From the NCBI GenBank assembly GCA_021108035.1, contig JAIORQ010000076.1, forward strand, positions 1 through 64,000: a stretch of DNA of 64,000 nt. The letters are read 5' to 3'. Both the position numbers and the translations under genes were made by a program. The DNA comes from Bacteroidales bacterium (GTDB taxonomy: Bacteria > Bacteroidota > Bacteroidia > Bacteroidales > JAADGE01). A model generated the notes under the pieces. It saw only the letters and a list, made by a program, of their open reading frames with translations. It was not told the origin of the DNA and made no database searches. Positions 10,362 through 19,948 of the stretch are shown one piece after another (the first letter of the stretch is position 1; the number at the start of each line of letters is the position of its first letter).

Positions 10362-10685
10362 TTTTTCTAATTTTTAAAGATTTATAAATTGTTTATTTGT
10401 TTGTTCGCTGTTAGTATTTCAAATTAAATGCCAAAGCGTGCAATATCCTGTACTACTGAATGTTGCAGACATTGCATCGGCTTCTGTTTCAGTAATATTC
10501 TTTCAAAAACGAAGAGTAAATTCTGTTATTTTTTCATGAAAAAATCTTACCGGACTCATTAATACGTAATTGAGAAATTTTTTCAAAACTGAACAGGAAT
10601 TATTTAAATGAAGAGTTGCATTTTACAATACTTATTCGGAAGAGTGTATTTTTACATTTAGCTAATATTTAAAAATATTAAACTA

Positions 10686-10818
10686 TGAGACTACTCCGAA
10701 AAGGTGCAAAGCAACTAATTCTGCAAAAACCCAACAATACAACAGGCTTATTGCCAGTCAATTAAAAAAGTTGCTATGTACCTTTTTTTGCAAGATATTA
10801 CTTTTCGGAGTGGTCTCA
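10686..10818. mobile_element. MITE-like hairpin element, copy 1, with 4-bp target duplication
   Basis: The terminal repeat tgagactactccgaaaag (10686-10703) is matched in reverse complement at 10801-10818 with one mismatch. A second inner pair (aggtgcaaagcaact near 10702 and agttgctatgtacct near 10769) continues the hairpin. The element is flanked by the direct repeat ACTA (10682-10685 and 10819-10822). It has no coding capacity. A second element with the same ends occurs at 19949-20101. The rest of the 10362-10946 gap holds a further hairpin (10832-10883) and otherwise nothing I recognise. Confidence 0.75.
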
Positions 10819-10831
10819 ACTATATATAAAA

Positions 10832-10883
10832 AAAGGAAGAAAACTCAATAAATTTGTATGATAAATTGAGTAAACTTCCCTTT
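10832..10883. repeat. Imperfect hairpin downstream of sigma/TM operon
   Basis: Arms aaaggaagaaaactcaat (from 10832) and attgagtaaacttcccttt (to 10883) pair with a small internal bulge around an AT loop. It lies downstream of the two-gene sigma operon on the minus strand, next to the MITE, and could be its terminator or a small palindromic repeat. Confidence 0.45.
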
Positions 10884-10946
10884 ATTAAGAAAATTGAAAT
10901 GGAAAAAGAGCAATGCTTGGTACGAAAGTTCATGCTTGACTTGACA

Positions 10947-11399
10947 CTAATCTTTCACCTCATTATCATCTGCAACTTCATCTGATTTTTCATCAGAATC
11001 AACTTCATTATTTTGCTTCTCAATATATCTTTTATATGAATCTTCTCCTTCATCTTTCCAATATTTATCATAATGTCTCCATTTTGAGAAGCCGGTCTTA
11101 AATGTTTTTGTTCCTATATGCCTTCCGGGTCTTTTATCTCTGTCAGATTTAGAATATTTATGATGTCCTCCGAAACCTCCGAATAAAAGCTTTGCTAAAA
11201 TAATAATTCCGACAGCTTGCCAGTAACTGATCTCTGTCAACCCGAAAATCATCGGCATCAGCCAATTCCATAACAGCATAATAACATAGCCGAATAAAAA
11301 TGCAAATCCGACTGCCGCAATAATTCCTAAAACTACCCATCCTGCAATTATTCCTACTCGTTTTGTTCTCGCTTTATGTTTAAAATATAATCTTTCCAT
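10947..11399 (-). CDS. Two-TM protein encoded with ECF sigma factor
   Basis: The 150-residue product has a short basic N-terminus, two hydrophobic segments (about residues 15-46 and 60-77) linked by a Trp-rich loop (LWNWLMP), and a long charged C-terminal tail ending in acidic repeats. It starts 5 bp after the sigma factor stop codon, so the two are surely cotranscribed. Proteins of this shape are common beside ECF sigma genes in Bacteroidota. An anti-sigma role is possible from context, but no zinc-binding anti-sigma motif is visible, so function stays open. Confidence 0.7.
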   Translation of the reverse strand: MERLYFKHKARTKRVGIIAGWVVLGIIAAVGFAFLFGYVIMLLWNWLMPMIFGLTEISYWQAVGIIILAKLLFGGFGGHHKYSKSDRDKRPGRHIGTKTFKTGFSKWRHYDKYWKDEGEDSYKRYIEKQNNEVDSDEKSDEVADDNEVKD

Positions 11400-11404
11400 A
11401 ATTT

Positions 11405-11941
11405 CTATTTTTTAAATTTTTTAGTTAATAAAGACAGTGCCCTGTGGTGTCTCGAAAGCAAAGTTCCGACAGGTACATTCATCTCATCGGAAAGTTCTTG
11501 ATAAGTATAAGCTTCAAAATCAACAGCAATTATAATCTCACGATAATCCGGTTTTAAGTCTGAAATTGCCTTCATTAATTCCTTTTTCATTTTTTCAGTA
11601 TATTCATTATCTGACTTTCCGTAGAACAGTTCCGCAAAATCATTAATCACAGCTTCAAAATGATATGTTTCTTCAAATTCATAATAGTTTTTACCCTTTT
11701 TTGTTCTGAATGTATCAATGATCTTATTTTTGATTGAATGATAAACAAATGCTGCAACATTATTTATAGGTGAAGAATAATCTGATCGCGATAACATTTT
11801 TAATGCAACATCTTGAATGATATCATCGGCATTTCTGTCAGCGGCATCATCAATTCTTGAACGAATATATGCTTGCATGGCATTGTATTCTTCCTTAAAA
11901 AATTTCTTAATCTTATTTTTATTCTCAATTTCTGTTGTCAT
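11405..11941 (-). CDS. ECF-type sigma-70 family RNA polymerase sigma factor
   Basis: The 178-residue product has sigma region 2 (about 15-85, with the -10 recognition helix ADDIIQDVALKML) and region 4 (about 125-175, with the helix-turn-helix segment YQELSDEMNVPVGTLLSR). Length and domain order fit group IV sigma factors. It is translated just before the two-TM protein on the same operon and is divergent from the lipoprotein at 12087, with about 145 bp between starts that must hold both promoters. Confidence 0.9.
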   Translation of the reverse strand: MTTEIENKNKIKKFFKEEYNAMQAYIRSRIDDAADRNADDIIQDVALKMLSRSDYSSPINNVAAFVYHSIKNKIIDTFRTKKGKNYYEFEETYHFEAVINDFAELFYGKSDNEYTEKMKKELMKAISDLKPDYREIIIAVDFEAYTYQELSDEMNVPVGTLLSRHHRALSLLTKKFKK

Positions 11942-12086
11942 TTCTGTTATTATTGACGATCAAATCTTTTCTTCAACTGTTAAGACGAAGATTTTTAAAA
12001 TTATTGCATTTTTAAAATATCTTTTTTTCTTCAATGTTATCTTTTTAATTTCGCACTCTGTCAATAATAAACAATATTTAAAAATA

Positions 12087-12866
12087 ATGAAAATGAAAAT
12101 CAATTTAATTTTAACAATATTAATATCAAGTATTCTTTGGTCTTGTAAAACGGAGATTGAAACTGAACCTATTGTAGTTGATTTTGAAATAACTTTAACA
12201 GGCGAAGCTCCTAATGCTGAACTTACTTTAATCAACAACTCGCAAAACGGCACTTCTTATATATGGCTATTCAGCGAAGGTGCAGAAATTGAAACTTCTA
12301 CTGAAAAAAATCCCGTAAAGATAAATGTTGATAAAGTTGGGGAATTAACTGTTATTCTAAATGTTATTAATGATACAGAAGAAAAATATGAAGAAAAATC
12401 TGTTAGTGTGTTTGGATACAATCCTATATATTCATACACTGATATTGAATTTTCACATAATCCTGCCATAGGAAGATTTTTTTCTACTGAAACAGGTCAA
12501 ATGTATCCGGATCATAAAGTGGATAATAATAACGGTCCCTTAATAGATTTGGCATTTGTCAGTATTGACAATTCTATGTATTATTTTGAAAGTCCTGATG
12601 AAGAGGAATTTAATATTCCGGAAGCCACACACACCTTAGTTATGAATTATGATAATACAGAACTGAGTATTCTCGGTTTCGATTCAATAACAGATGATCG
12701 ACTACTGAAAAATCTATATATTTATGATGATGATAACAGTTTCGGAAATTCTGTGATCCCTCATATCATTCTTTTTCAGAATGATGACGGAAAAAAAGGA
12801 GCTATTAAAACAAAAAATGTTAACAGTGCCGGACTGTTAGTTGATATAAAAGTTCAAAAATATTAA
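12087..12866 (+). CDS. PKD-like domain lipoprotein
   Basis: The start at 12087 (MKMKIN) is preferred over upstream in-frame codons because it gives a proper lipoprotein signal with the lipobox Cys at residue 20 (SILWSC). The 259-residue product then has a PKD-like beta-sandwich (about 28-105; key features are an N-N-S segment followed by Y-I-W and a final ILNV strand), as in extracellular surface lipoproteins. The remaining 150 residues are of unknown fold. It is probably anchored to the outer membrane; the ligand is unknown. It is divergent from the ECF sigma factor operon and may be one of its targets. Confidence 0.8.
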   Translation: MKMKINLILTILISSILWSCKTEIETEPIVVDFEITLTGEAPNAELTLINNSQNGTSYIWLFSEGAEIETSTEKNPVKINVDKVGELTVILNVINDTEEKYEEKSVSVFGYNPIYSYTDIEFSHNPAIGRFFSTETGQMYPDHKVDNNNGPLIDLAFVSIDNSMYYFESPDEEEFNIPEATHTLVMNYDNTELSILGFDSITDDRLLKNLYIYDDDNSFGNSVIPHIILFQNDDGKKGAIKTKNVNSAGLLVDIKVQKY

Positions 12867-12983
12867 TTAAAGTTTTTACAATTCAACCACATTTTGACTG
12901 TTACTGTTATCATCACATACTATTAGTTAAAAAAATTCAAGAGTATATATTTTATTGTATTTTTTTATCCTATTTTTATTGAT

Positions 12984-12991
12984 TATTTTTG
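12984..12991 (+). promoter_or_regulatory. Putative -7 box (TATTTTTG) before fur-like gene
   Basis: An exact TAnnTTTG match ends only 4 bp before the ATG, so if used the mRNA would be nearly leaderless. A T-run 19 bp upstream is a weak -33 candidate. Treat as tentative. Confidence 0.4.
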
Positions 12992-12995
12992 AGTT

Positions 12996-13475
12996 ATGGA
13001 TATTATTGACGTAAAAAATACGGTAACACAAATCTTTACAGAATATCTTGATGATAAAGGTCATAGGAAAACCCCGGAAAGATTTGCAATATTAGAAGAA
13101 ATATATTCACAAGAGGGACACTTTGATATTGATACTTTATATATTTCAATGAAAAATAAAAATTACAGAGTAAGCAGAGCAACAATATATAATACAATAG
13201 ACTTACTTCTTGAAAGCAGTTTAATTATCAAACATCAATTTAAAAAAAACATAGCTCAATTTGAACGATCATATAAATATAAACAACATGATCATTTGGT
13301 TTGTGACAATTGCGGAAAGATCATTGAATTTTGCGATCCTCGAATACAAAATATTCAAAATACCGTCAGCAAACTTATGAAATTTGAAGTAAAATATCAT
13401 TCACTGTATTTTCACGGACTTTGTGAAAACTGTCAAAAAAAAGAAGATAAATCTATCCAAAAGAAAAGTAAATGA
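12996..13475 (+). CDS. Fur family transcriptional regulator
   Basis: The 159-residue product has the winged-helix DNA-binding domain (about 10-88; KTPERFAIL and [10 protein letters not shown] recognition region) and a C-terminal dimerisation domain with the H-D-H metal-site segment at 98-100 and two CxxC pairs (Cys103/106 and Cys143/146) that would hold structural zinc. The metal or peroxide specificity cannot be told from sequence. The stop codon overlaps the purA start by 4 bp (ATGA), so the two genes are translationally coupled, a pairing seen in other Bacteroidota. Confidence 0.93.
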   Translation: MDIIDVKNTVTQIFTEYLDDKGHRKTPERFAILEEIYSQEGHFDIDTLYISMKNKNYRVSRATIYNTIDLLLESSLIIKHQFKKNIAQFERSYKYKQHDHLVCDNCGKIIEFCDPRIQNIQNTVSKLMKFEVKYHSLYFHGLCENCQKKEDKSIQKKSK

Positions 13476-14743
13476 AAATTGATGTATTGTTAGGCCTTCA
13501 ATGGGGCGATGAAGGTAAAGGAAAAATTGTAGATGTATTAAGCCCTCAATATGATATTATTGCCAGATTTCAAGGTGGACCGAATGCCGGCCACACCCTT
13601 ATATTTAACAAGCAAAAATATGTGTTGCACTTAATACCTTCCGGAATTTTCAGGGATAATACCATAAATGTCATAGGAGACGGTGTTGTGCTTGATCCTG
13701 TTATTTTTGCCGAAGAAGTTGAGAAAATTGAATTATCCGGAAGAAATCTAAAAAACAACTTGTTTATTGGTAATAAAACCACCTTGATATTGCCTACACA
13801 CAGAATATTAGATGCAGCCAACGAAAATGAACTCGGGAAATCAAAGATAGGCTCTACCGGAAAAGGTATCGGTCCGGCATATACCGATAAAATTGCTCGT
13901 TATGCATTACGTGTCGGTGATATACTTTCAGCTGATTTCAAAGAAAAATATGAAAAATTAAAACAAAGGCATTTAAACCGTTTAAAAAGTTACGATTTTA
14001 ATTTTGAATATGAAGAATATGAAGAAAAATGGTTTGAGAGTATAGAAAAGTTAAAACAATTCAAATTTATAAATTGCTGCAGATTTTTTAATAATGCTTT
14101 AAATGAAGGGAAAAAAATATTAGCTGAAGGAGCTCAAGGAACTTTACTTGATATTAACTCCGGAACCTATCCTTTTGTTACATCTTCAACAGTAACCACA
14201 TCAGGTGTATGTTCAGGATTAGGAATTGCTCCTAACAAAATTGGTGAAGTTTACGGTATTTTTAAAGCATATACTACACGAGTAGGCAGCGGACCTTTTC
14301 CAACTGAACTATTTGATGATGAAGGTAAAAAGTTGCAAGAATCAGGACAAGAATTCGGTGCTACTACCGGCAGAGAAAGACGTTGTGGTTGGTTAGATAT
14401 GATTGCTCTGAAATATGCAATTCAAATTAACGGGGTAACTCAATTAATTATGACTAAAGTTGATGTATTGCAAGGTTTTGACAAATTCAAAGTTTCTGAA
14501 AAATATAAAATCAAAGAAGAGATAATTGATTACTTCCCATATGAGATAACAGATGATTTGGAACCGATTTTTTTGGAATTACCGGCATGGGAAGAAGACC
14601 TGAAAAATATTAAATCAAAAAATGATTTCCCTAAAGAACTGAAAGACTACATTTCTTATATTGAAAAAGAAACCGGTGTACAAATAACTGTCGTTTCAAC
14701 CGGACCGGACAGGGAGGATACTGTGTTGATAATGAAAAAATAG
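13472..14743 (+). CDS. purA: Adenylosuccinate synthetase
   Basis: The 423-residue product matches the usual length of PurA. The N-terminal GTP-binding loop is WGDEGKGK (about 11-18) with catalytic Asp14, followed by the catalytic His42 in PNAGHT. The IMP-binding [11 protein letters not shown] segment and the C-terminal guanine-binding STGPDR motif are present. It joins IMP and aspartate with GTP to give adenylosuccinate, the first committed AMP step. It is translationally coupled to the Fur-like regulator. The convergent gap to the TonB receptor (14744-14840) shows no clear terminator. Confidence 0.98.
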   Translation: MKIDVLLGLQWGDEGKGKIVDVLSPQYDIIARFQGGPNAGHTLIFNKQKYVLHLIPSGIFRDNTINVIGDGVVLDPVIFAEEVEKIELSGRNLKNNLFIGNKTTLILPTHRILDAANENELGKSKIGSTGKGIGPAYTDKIARYALRVGDILSADFKEKYEKLKQRHLNRLKSYDFNFEYEEYEEKWFESIEKLKQFKFINCCRFFNNALNEGKKILAEGAQGTLLDINSGTYPFVTSSTVTTSGVCSGLGIAPNKIGEVYGIFKAYTTRVGSGPFPTELFDDEGKKLQESGQEFGATTGRERRCGWLDMIALKYAIQINGVTQLIMTKVDVLQGFDKFKVSEKYKIKEEIIDYFPYEITDDLEPIFLELPAWEEDLKNIKSKNDFPKELKDYISYIEKETGVQITVVSTGPDREDTVLIMKK

Positions 14744-14840
14744 TCCTGTAATAAAAATTATAATATATATGTGCAGAGTTTTAAAAAAGTTAAATGTGTT
14801 TAAAAACCGAACTCAAATGTAATTTCTATTATTCTTATAT

Positions 14841-17195
14841 TTAAAATTGAAACCTCAAAAGGAACACATAAAATAAACCTAATTGATAATCATAAACAAC
14901 AGAATTAGAATCAACATCATAGGTTTGCAAAAGTATATTCTTACGTTTGGTGAGGTTTTGAACATCAAAAGCAAATTCAGCATTGAACTTCTTTCGGTTC
15001 ATTTTGAATCCGAGACGACCGTCTAACCTGAAATAATCATCAAATTTCGGTTCATATGCTTGAGAATAGTCTAAAACTTTTTCTCCGGCTGCTTCAGATT
15101 TTTCAAAATCAACAGGGATGTAATGTTTTCCGCCGGCATAAACGGTTTTAAAATCTATGTTAAGTGTATTGTATTTACCTGTTTTAAAAGAATATCCGAC
15201 AAGGAAGTTAAAAACATAATTCCCGTTGTAAATTGTATTTCGCTTAATATCATCGCTTCCTTTGTAGTTTGATTCAAAAAGTGATGAAGTGAATAAGAAA
15301 TAGTAATTCTTACTTAAAAACTTTTCAAAGGTTAGCTCAAGTCCGTAGTTTTGTCCGGTTCCTTCATTCACTAAACTGTCCGGCCTTACTTCAAAAAAAG
15401 AAGTTCCGTAGTTAATCATTGAAAAGTGAGACGGATTTTCTTTAACGGGAATATTGTTTAGGTATTGATAATAAGTTTCAAACTTCAATCGTAAGTTTCT
15501 GTTTATTAAATAATCATAAGACAAAACTGCTTGATTACTTTTCGAAAAATCCAGTTCTGTATTAGTTTGAATTGTGCTGTCTCCGATTTTAGTTGTTTGA
15601 TAATAGAATAATCTCGGCTGCAACTGACTGTGAATCCCTGCTCCGGCACTTAAAGTATGCTTCGGAGATATTGTCCATTTCAGCCCGAGTCGCGGCTCAA
15701 AAGAATATGAACCGTTAAGAGTAAAATCTTGGAAATAAATACCTCCGGTCAATGAGAGTTCATTTGAAAATCTGTGTTTGAATTGAGAATATGCACCGAT
15801 TAAAGTCATTATTTCATCACTTGCATCTGAAAGATAATAATAAGTTCCGTCAGAAATTATTACACTGTCTTCATATTTAACATTATACAAATCAATATTA
15901 AAACCTGTATTAAAACTGTTCTTTGCATTAAACTTCTTGGTATATTTTGTTGATGCCGAATATTTTATTTCATGCGAATTATCTCCGTAATATACTGTTT
16001 TATTTTCCGCTAAAGCTGAATCAGCTCTTACCGAAGATAAAGTACCTGAAACAGCAATAACTGTTTTTAAATATGATGTTTTATTAAAAGAATAAAAATG
16101 TGATGCTCCGGCAACTCCCATACCGGATTCAAAGCGAAAATCTAATGCATCTCTGCCGAAAGTCCAATCATCTTCCTTCTTATCTTCATAAAACACTTCA
16201 ATTGTACTGATTCCGCCAACACCGAATAATGAAAAAGTTCCTGCTTTTTCTGTCGGCAAATTAACTTTGTATGATAAATCTTGAAATTCAGGTACACCGC
16301 TCACACCAAAATGAATATCTAAATAATCAAATATTGCTAATGTTGAATAACGATAATTAAATAAATATGACCCTTTAGATTTTTTTGAAAAAGGTCCCTC
16401 TGCACCAAATTCAAGACCATTCATACCGGCTTGAGCAGTGAATTCATAATTCTCATTATTCCCTTTTCGTAATTTCAAATCAAAAACACCTGATAAAGCA
16501 TTACCGTATTCTGCCGGAAACGCTCCGGTAAAAAAATCAGAATTATCTAAAAGGTTATTATTCAGAATACTAATGGGACCGCCTGTTGTTCCGAGCGTTC
16601 CGAAATGATTAGGATTCGGAATACTCACACCTTCCAACTTCCAAAGTAACCCCAGCGGAGAATTACCTCTGATTATTATGTCGTTACGTTGGTCCCCTAC
16701 TGCCATTACTCCGGCATAATTTGCTGCCATACGAGCAGGGTCAAGCCATGTTCCTGCATATCTTTCTGTTTCCTCAACTGTGAATGAGCGAGCACTCACT
16801 GATGCCATTTCATTAATAGGCTTATCTTTTCTGTTTGCAGTTACTACAACCTCATCAATATCTTCAACTTTTTCAGTCATTTCTATTGTAAGTACCATTT
16901 CTTTTCCGGATTTTAATTCTATATCTCGGAATTCCGCAAAATCATAACCTATAAGCATTGCTCTTACGGTTATTCTTCCTACCGGAACATTTTCAAGACG
17001 AAAAATTCCGGCTTCATTACTGACAGAAACAATTTGAGGCTCCGAATCGGCAATCATAACCATCACCCCGGGTATAGGACTTTGTGATTCAATATCAATA
17101 ATTTTACCTCTTACGGTTTGAGTAAAATGAGTTTGTCCGGATACAGATACTGAAAATAAAATGAGAAGTATTATTATTAATCTGCTTTTATTCAT
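14841..17195 (-). CDS. TonB-dependent receptor with carboxypeptidase-regulatory-like N-domain
   Basis: The 784-residue product has a signal peptide (cleaved near residue 20 at VSGQ), a beta-sandwich CarboxypepD_reg-like domain (about 25-115; GKIIDIESQSPIPGV), a plug domain (about 125-245, with IIIRGNSP and the EYGNALSGVFDLKLR segment) and a beta-barrel ending in Phe (FLLRFQF). It is an outer-membrane energy-coupled transporter. No SusD-like partner is adjacent, so a polysaccharide substrate is not supported; the substrate is unknown. It stands alone between convergent purA and a 577-bp gap. Confidence 0.93.
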   Translation of the reverse strand: MNKSRLIIILLILFSVSVSGQTHFTQTVRGKIIDIESQSPIPGVMVMIADSEPQIVSVSNEAGIFRLENVPVGRITVRAMLIGYDFAEFRDIELKSGKEMVLTIEMTEKVEDIDEVVVTANRKDKPINEMASVSARSFTVEETERYAGTWLDPARMAANYAGVMAVGDQRNDIIIRGNSPLGLLWKLEGVSIPNPNHFGTLGTTGGPISILNNNLLDNSDFFTGAFPAEYGNALSGVFDLKLRKGNNENYEFTAQAGMNGLEFGAEGPFSKKSKGSYLFNYRYSTLAIFDYLDIHFGVSGVPEFQDLSYKVNLPTEKAGTFSLFGVGGISTIEVFYEDKKEDDWTFGRDALDFRFESGMGVAGASHFYSFNKTSYLKTVIAVSGTLSSVRADSALAENKTVYYGDNSHEIKYSASTKYTKKFNAKNSFNTGFNIDLYNVKYEDSVIISDGTYYYLSDASDEIMTLIGAYSQFKHRFSNELSLTGGIYFQDFTLNGSYSFEPRLGLKWTISPKHTLSAGAGIHSQLQPRLFYYQTTKIGDSTIQTNTELDFSKSNQAVLSYDYLINRNLRLKFETYYQYLNNIPVKENPSHFSMINYGTSFFEVRPDSLVNEGTGQNYGLELTFEKFLSKNYYFLFTSSLFESNYKGSDDIKRNTIYNGNYVFNFLVGYSFKTGKYNTLNIDFKTVYAGGKHYIPVDFEKSEAAGEKVLDYSQAYEPKFDDYFRLDGRLGFKMNRKKFNAEFAFDVQNLTKRKNILLQTYDVDSNSVVYDYQLGLFYVFLLRFQF

Positions 17196-17254
17196 TTCAT
17201 CAGTTTATATTATCATCAATTTTGAATTAAAACATTATTTTTTTCACGGAAGTT

Positions 17255-17392
17255 TCATTGAATTTGAACAGCTTTACCTCTATTCGCCAAAATAGCTTCA
17301 ATTGCATATTTAACAGCCGTTTTATGATTGTTTGTTGTTGCAAATTTTTCTTCATAGTTCAAGTGGCGGATAATAATGACAAATCGTTTCAT
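17255..17392 (-). CDS. Possible 45-residue small protein
   Basis: An open frame on the minus strand begins MKRFVIIIRHLNYEE and ends in KAVQIQ. Amino-acid make-up is normal for a folded or helical peptide and codon choice resembles neighbouring genes, while the overlapping plus-strand frame is Cys/Phe-rich and unlikely. No strong promoter or partner gene supports it. It could be a real small gene or the tail of a decayed one. Confidence 0.35.
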   Translation of the reverse strand: MKRFVIIIRHLNYEEKFATTNNHKTAVKYAIEAILANRGKAVQIQ

Positions 17393-17570
17393 GGTTATGT
17401 CTTTGTAAAGTTAAAAAATTATTTTCCTAATAAAAATGTTATTGATGAACAATCAAAAAGACCGGTTAATTATAAAAATCTGTGATGTTACTTACCTTAA
17501 GTTTGACTATTTCAATTGTATTACACATGACTAAGGATTTCCCCTGATTTGATATTGATAATATCAACCA

Positions 17571-17711
17571 ACGACTTCAGTCGTGGGAGATTGATAATCA
17601 ACAAAACAGCATTAACCGTTTTAACGGTTTTGAACTTGCAACTAAAAACATTAAAATCTCCTTTTGACAGTTTATAAATAAATTATATCTTTGGAAAATA
17701 CACCCCGGTGT
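17571..17711. repeat. Cluster of short hairpins
   Basis: Within 140 bp there are three small palindromes: acgacttcagtcgt (17571-17584), aaccgttttaacggtt (17614-17629) and acaccccggtgt (17700-17711). Their style (six- to seven-bp stems and two- to four-base loops, spaced by unrelated sequence) is like the hairpins of the element at 33936-34183, though sequences differ and no outer inverted repeat is visible. Confidence 0.45.
17663..17693 (+). promoter_or_regulatory. Bacteroidota-type promoter of the OmpA-like gene
   Basis: A TTTG -33 box (17663-17666) and a TATCTTTG -7 box (17686-17693) are separated by 19 bp, the spacing of the primary-sigma consensus in this phylum. The inferred 5' leader is about 70-75 nt. 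Confidence 0.75.
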
Positions 17712-17772
17712 GTATACAAACATTGGAAGTAATATTTTAAAATATAATAATTAACATTTTAAAAAAATTAAA

Positions 17773-18687
17773 ATGAAAACAAAATTAATCTTAATGGTAA
17801 CAATGCTTATTGCATTTACAAGTGTAAATCTTTTTGCACAAAAAACAAAAGACATTATTTCTATTTATCCCGGCAGCCATGTTGCATATGACGATGACCT
17901 TGGCTATGACGAATTTTATGTTTGTACAGGCAAAACCTCTGATGACAAGATAAAAATTGATACAATAGAAGGGTATATTCATCATAGATTTTGTTATTTT
18001 CCAAAAGGATGTTCCTGTTTACAAATAATAAGAAATTATGAAGAAGTTATATCCAAATATGGTGGCAGCGTATTACATTCAGCCAATACCAAAGAATGCA
18101 TAAAATCTTTTTTGAAAAAAGGAAATCCCAACCGTACTTCGCGAAATTTTGAATATCAATTTTTCCGCGACCAAGCTTTCAAATATTTTTCCGCTAAAAT
18201 ACCTTCAGACACATTAGATTATTATGTAATGATAGTTATCGCAAATTGTGCCGGAAAACCGGTATATTCATTGGTAACTGTCAAAACAAAACCAATGGAA
18301 ATGGGAATGATCTCAGTTGAAAATATACATGACGGCATGTCAACCAAAGGTCATATTGCTGTTTACGACATACTTTTTGATACAGGTAAATCTGAAATAA
18401 TGGATGAATCTGCCGATGCTTTAAAAAATATAGCTGAATACCTCAATGCACATTCAGATAAGAAATATTTTATTGTTGGTCATACAGATAATGTCGGTGA
18501 TTTTGAAGCAAACATAAAACTTTCAACCGAAAGAGCAAACGCTGTGGTAAATGAGTTAATTATAAAATACAGTGTTAAAAAAGAGCAGTTGAAGCCATAC
18601 GGAGTAGGCCCTGTTTCTCCTGTTGCACTTAATTCAACTGATAAAGGAAAAGCAAAAAACAGACGAGTAGAAATAGTGGAACAATAA
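17773..18687 (+). CDS. OmpA-family outer-membrane protein
   Basis: The 304-residue product has a signal peptide cleaved near residue 22 (LFAQ), an N-terminal domain of about 170 residues of DUF4892-like character with several cysteines, and a C-terminal OmpA/MotB peptidoglycan-binding domain (about 195-304). Diagnostic residues are FDTGKSEI, VGHTDNVGD, LSTERANAV and KAKNRRVEI. It likely links the outer membrane to peptidoglycan. A well-formed promoter lies upstream. The 18688-18946 gap that follows has one small hairpin (acggt-ataata-accgt near 18719) and no gene. Confidence 0.9.
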   Translation: MKTKLILMVTMLIAFTSVNLFAQKTKDIISIYPGSHVAYDDDLGYDEFYVCTGKTSDDKIKIDTIEGYIHHRFCYFPKGCSCLQIIRNYEEVISKYGGSVLHSANTKECIKSFLKKGNPNRTSRNFEYQFFRDQAFKYFSAKIPSDTLDYYVMIVIANCAGKPVYSLVTVKTKPMEMGMISVENIHDGMSTKGHIAVYDILFDTGKSEIMDESADALKNIAEYLNAHSDKKYFIVGHTDNVGDFEANIKLSTERANAVVNELIIKYSVKKEQLKPYGVGPVSPVALNSTDKGKAKNRRVEIVEQ

Positions 18688-18910
18688 GAATACTATTGCT
18701 AATTGAATAGGCGGCTGACGGTATAATAACCGTTGGTACGCCTTTCACTATATATCCTGTATTTAATATCTTATACTTAAAAAATCGCTAAAGAAGTTCG
18801 GGAAGTACGGAACAAGCAGTTTATATTTTTTTGATAACGGTATAAACCCTTTATTTTGCAAACAGGTAAATATTTTAATAAGAATCATATAGTTTTTTAA
18901 GCGATATGTT

Positions 18911-18918
18911 TACTTTTG
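18911..18918 (+). promoter_or_regulatory. -7 box (TACTTTTG) upstream of wtpA-like gene
   Basis: An exact TAnnTTTG match lies 28 bp before the start codon. No TTTG -33 box sits at the expected spacing. Confidence 0.45.
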
Positions 18919-18946
18919 CATAACCAATAGTTTACATTTTAAAAAT

Positions 18947-19909
18947 ATGAACTTTATAAAACCTTTAATTTTATACATTCTTGCATTATTCATTTTGTTT
19001 ATGTCGTGTAATCAAAAAAATTCACAACAAAAACTCATAATCTTTCATGCAGGAAGTTTATCTGTTCCTTTTAAATTAATTGCAAAAGAATTTGAGAAAG
19101 AGAATCCGAATGTAAAAGTTATGCTTGAAGCAGACGGCAGCAGAAAATGCGCTCGCAAAATTACTGATTTAAACAAGAAGTGTGATGTAATGGCTTCTGC
19201 AGATTATACAGTAATTAATGAATTATTAATTCCCGAATATGCAAAATGGAATATCAAGTTTGCAAGCAATGAAATGACTATTGTTTACCATGAAAGCTCA
19301 AATTATTCTGAAGAGATTAATGCAAACAACTGGTATGAAATACTTTTGAAAGACGATGTTGCATTCGGACGCTCTGATCCGAATTCAGATCCTTGTGGAT
19401 ACCGTGCTGTTTTAACATGCAAACTGGCTGAACAATATTACGGCATTACCGGATTAGCCGATAAATTTTCATCAAAAAACAAAAATTATATCAGACCAAA
19501 AGAAACAGATCTGTTAGCATTGTTAGAATCAAACAGCATTGATTATATTTTTTTATACCGATCAGTTGCTCAACAACACAGACTGAAATTTCTTACTCTT
19601 CCGGATTCGATAAATTTAAAATTACAGGCACTAAAAGATCACTACGCAAATGCAAGTATTGAAATTACAGGTAAGAAACCGGGTGAAATAATCACAAAAA
19701 CCGGTGCTCCCATGGTGTATGGGATTACTATTCCTAATAATGCACCAAACTCGAAATTGGCTGAAAAATTTATAAAATTTGTTCTTGAAAAAGAAAAAGG
19801 AATGAGCATAATAGAAAAAAAGGGACAAGCTTCACTTATACCTTCAACAAGTGAAACTTATAATAATATCCCTGAAACTTTAAAAATATTTGCCAAAAAA
19901 ATAGATTGA
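18947..19909 (+). CDS. wtpA: Tungstate/molybdate ABC transporter substrate-binding lipoprotein
   Basis: The 320-residue product has a lipoprotein signal with Cys21 in the lipobox FMSC. The mature protein is a type II periplasmic-binding protein of the WtpA/ModA branch: HAGSLSVPF near the start, a C-A-R-K-I segment, ASADYTVI, FGRSDPNSDPCGYR and the late GAPMVYGITI. It captures oxyanions for the permease encoded downstream. The WtpA rather than ModA assignment follows from the archaeal-like length and the DPNSDPCGYR motif; tungstate versus molybdate preference cannot be told. A MITE copy lies between this gene and the permease gene. Confidence 0.88.
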   Translation: MNFIKPLILYILALFILFMSCNQKNSQQKLIIFHAGSLSVPFKLIAKEFEKENPNVKVMLEADGSRKCARKITDLNKKCDVMASADYTVINELLIPEYAKWNIKFASNEMTIVYHESSNYSEEINANNWYEILLKDDVAFGRSDPNSDPCGYRAVLTCKLAEQYYGITGLADKFSSKNKNYIRPKETDLLALLESNSIDYIFLYRSVAQQHRLKFLTLPDSINLKLQALKDHYANASIEITGKKPGEIITKTGAPMVYGITIPNNAPNSKLAEKFIKFVLEKEKGMSIIEKKGQASLIPSTSETYNNIPETLKIFAKKID

Positions 19910-19948
19910 TGAAAGATTGATGATCTGTATATTAAATCATTTTATCAT

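Noticed and set aside
10362-10946. A hidden gene or tRNA in the 585-bp gap
   Set aside because: No frame with a start and normal composition and no tRNA-like fold was found; the gap holds a MITE copy and a hairpin.
11817-12086. Upstream extension of the PKD-like lipoprotein frame into the divergent sigma factor gene
   Set aside because: It overlaps the coding region of the ECF sigma factor and would bury the lipoprotein signal; the start at 12087 gives a proper lipobox.
17258-17485. 75-residue plus-strand frame in the gap after the TonB receptor
   Set aside because: Cys/Phe-rich composition and low complexity look like a shadow; the minus-strand 45-residue frame is more protein-like.
18715-18750. 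Similarity between ggtataataaccgttg (near 18720) and ggtataataacggttg (near 35589) as a possible attC-like or shared insertion site
   Set aside because: Only about 15 bp match, the second copy lacks the palindromic arms, and no integrase is present.
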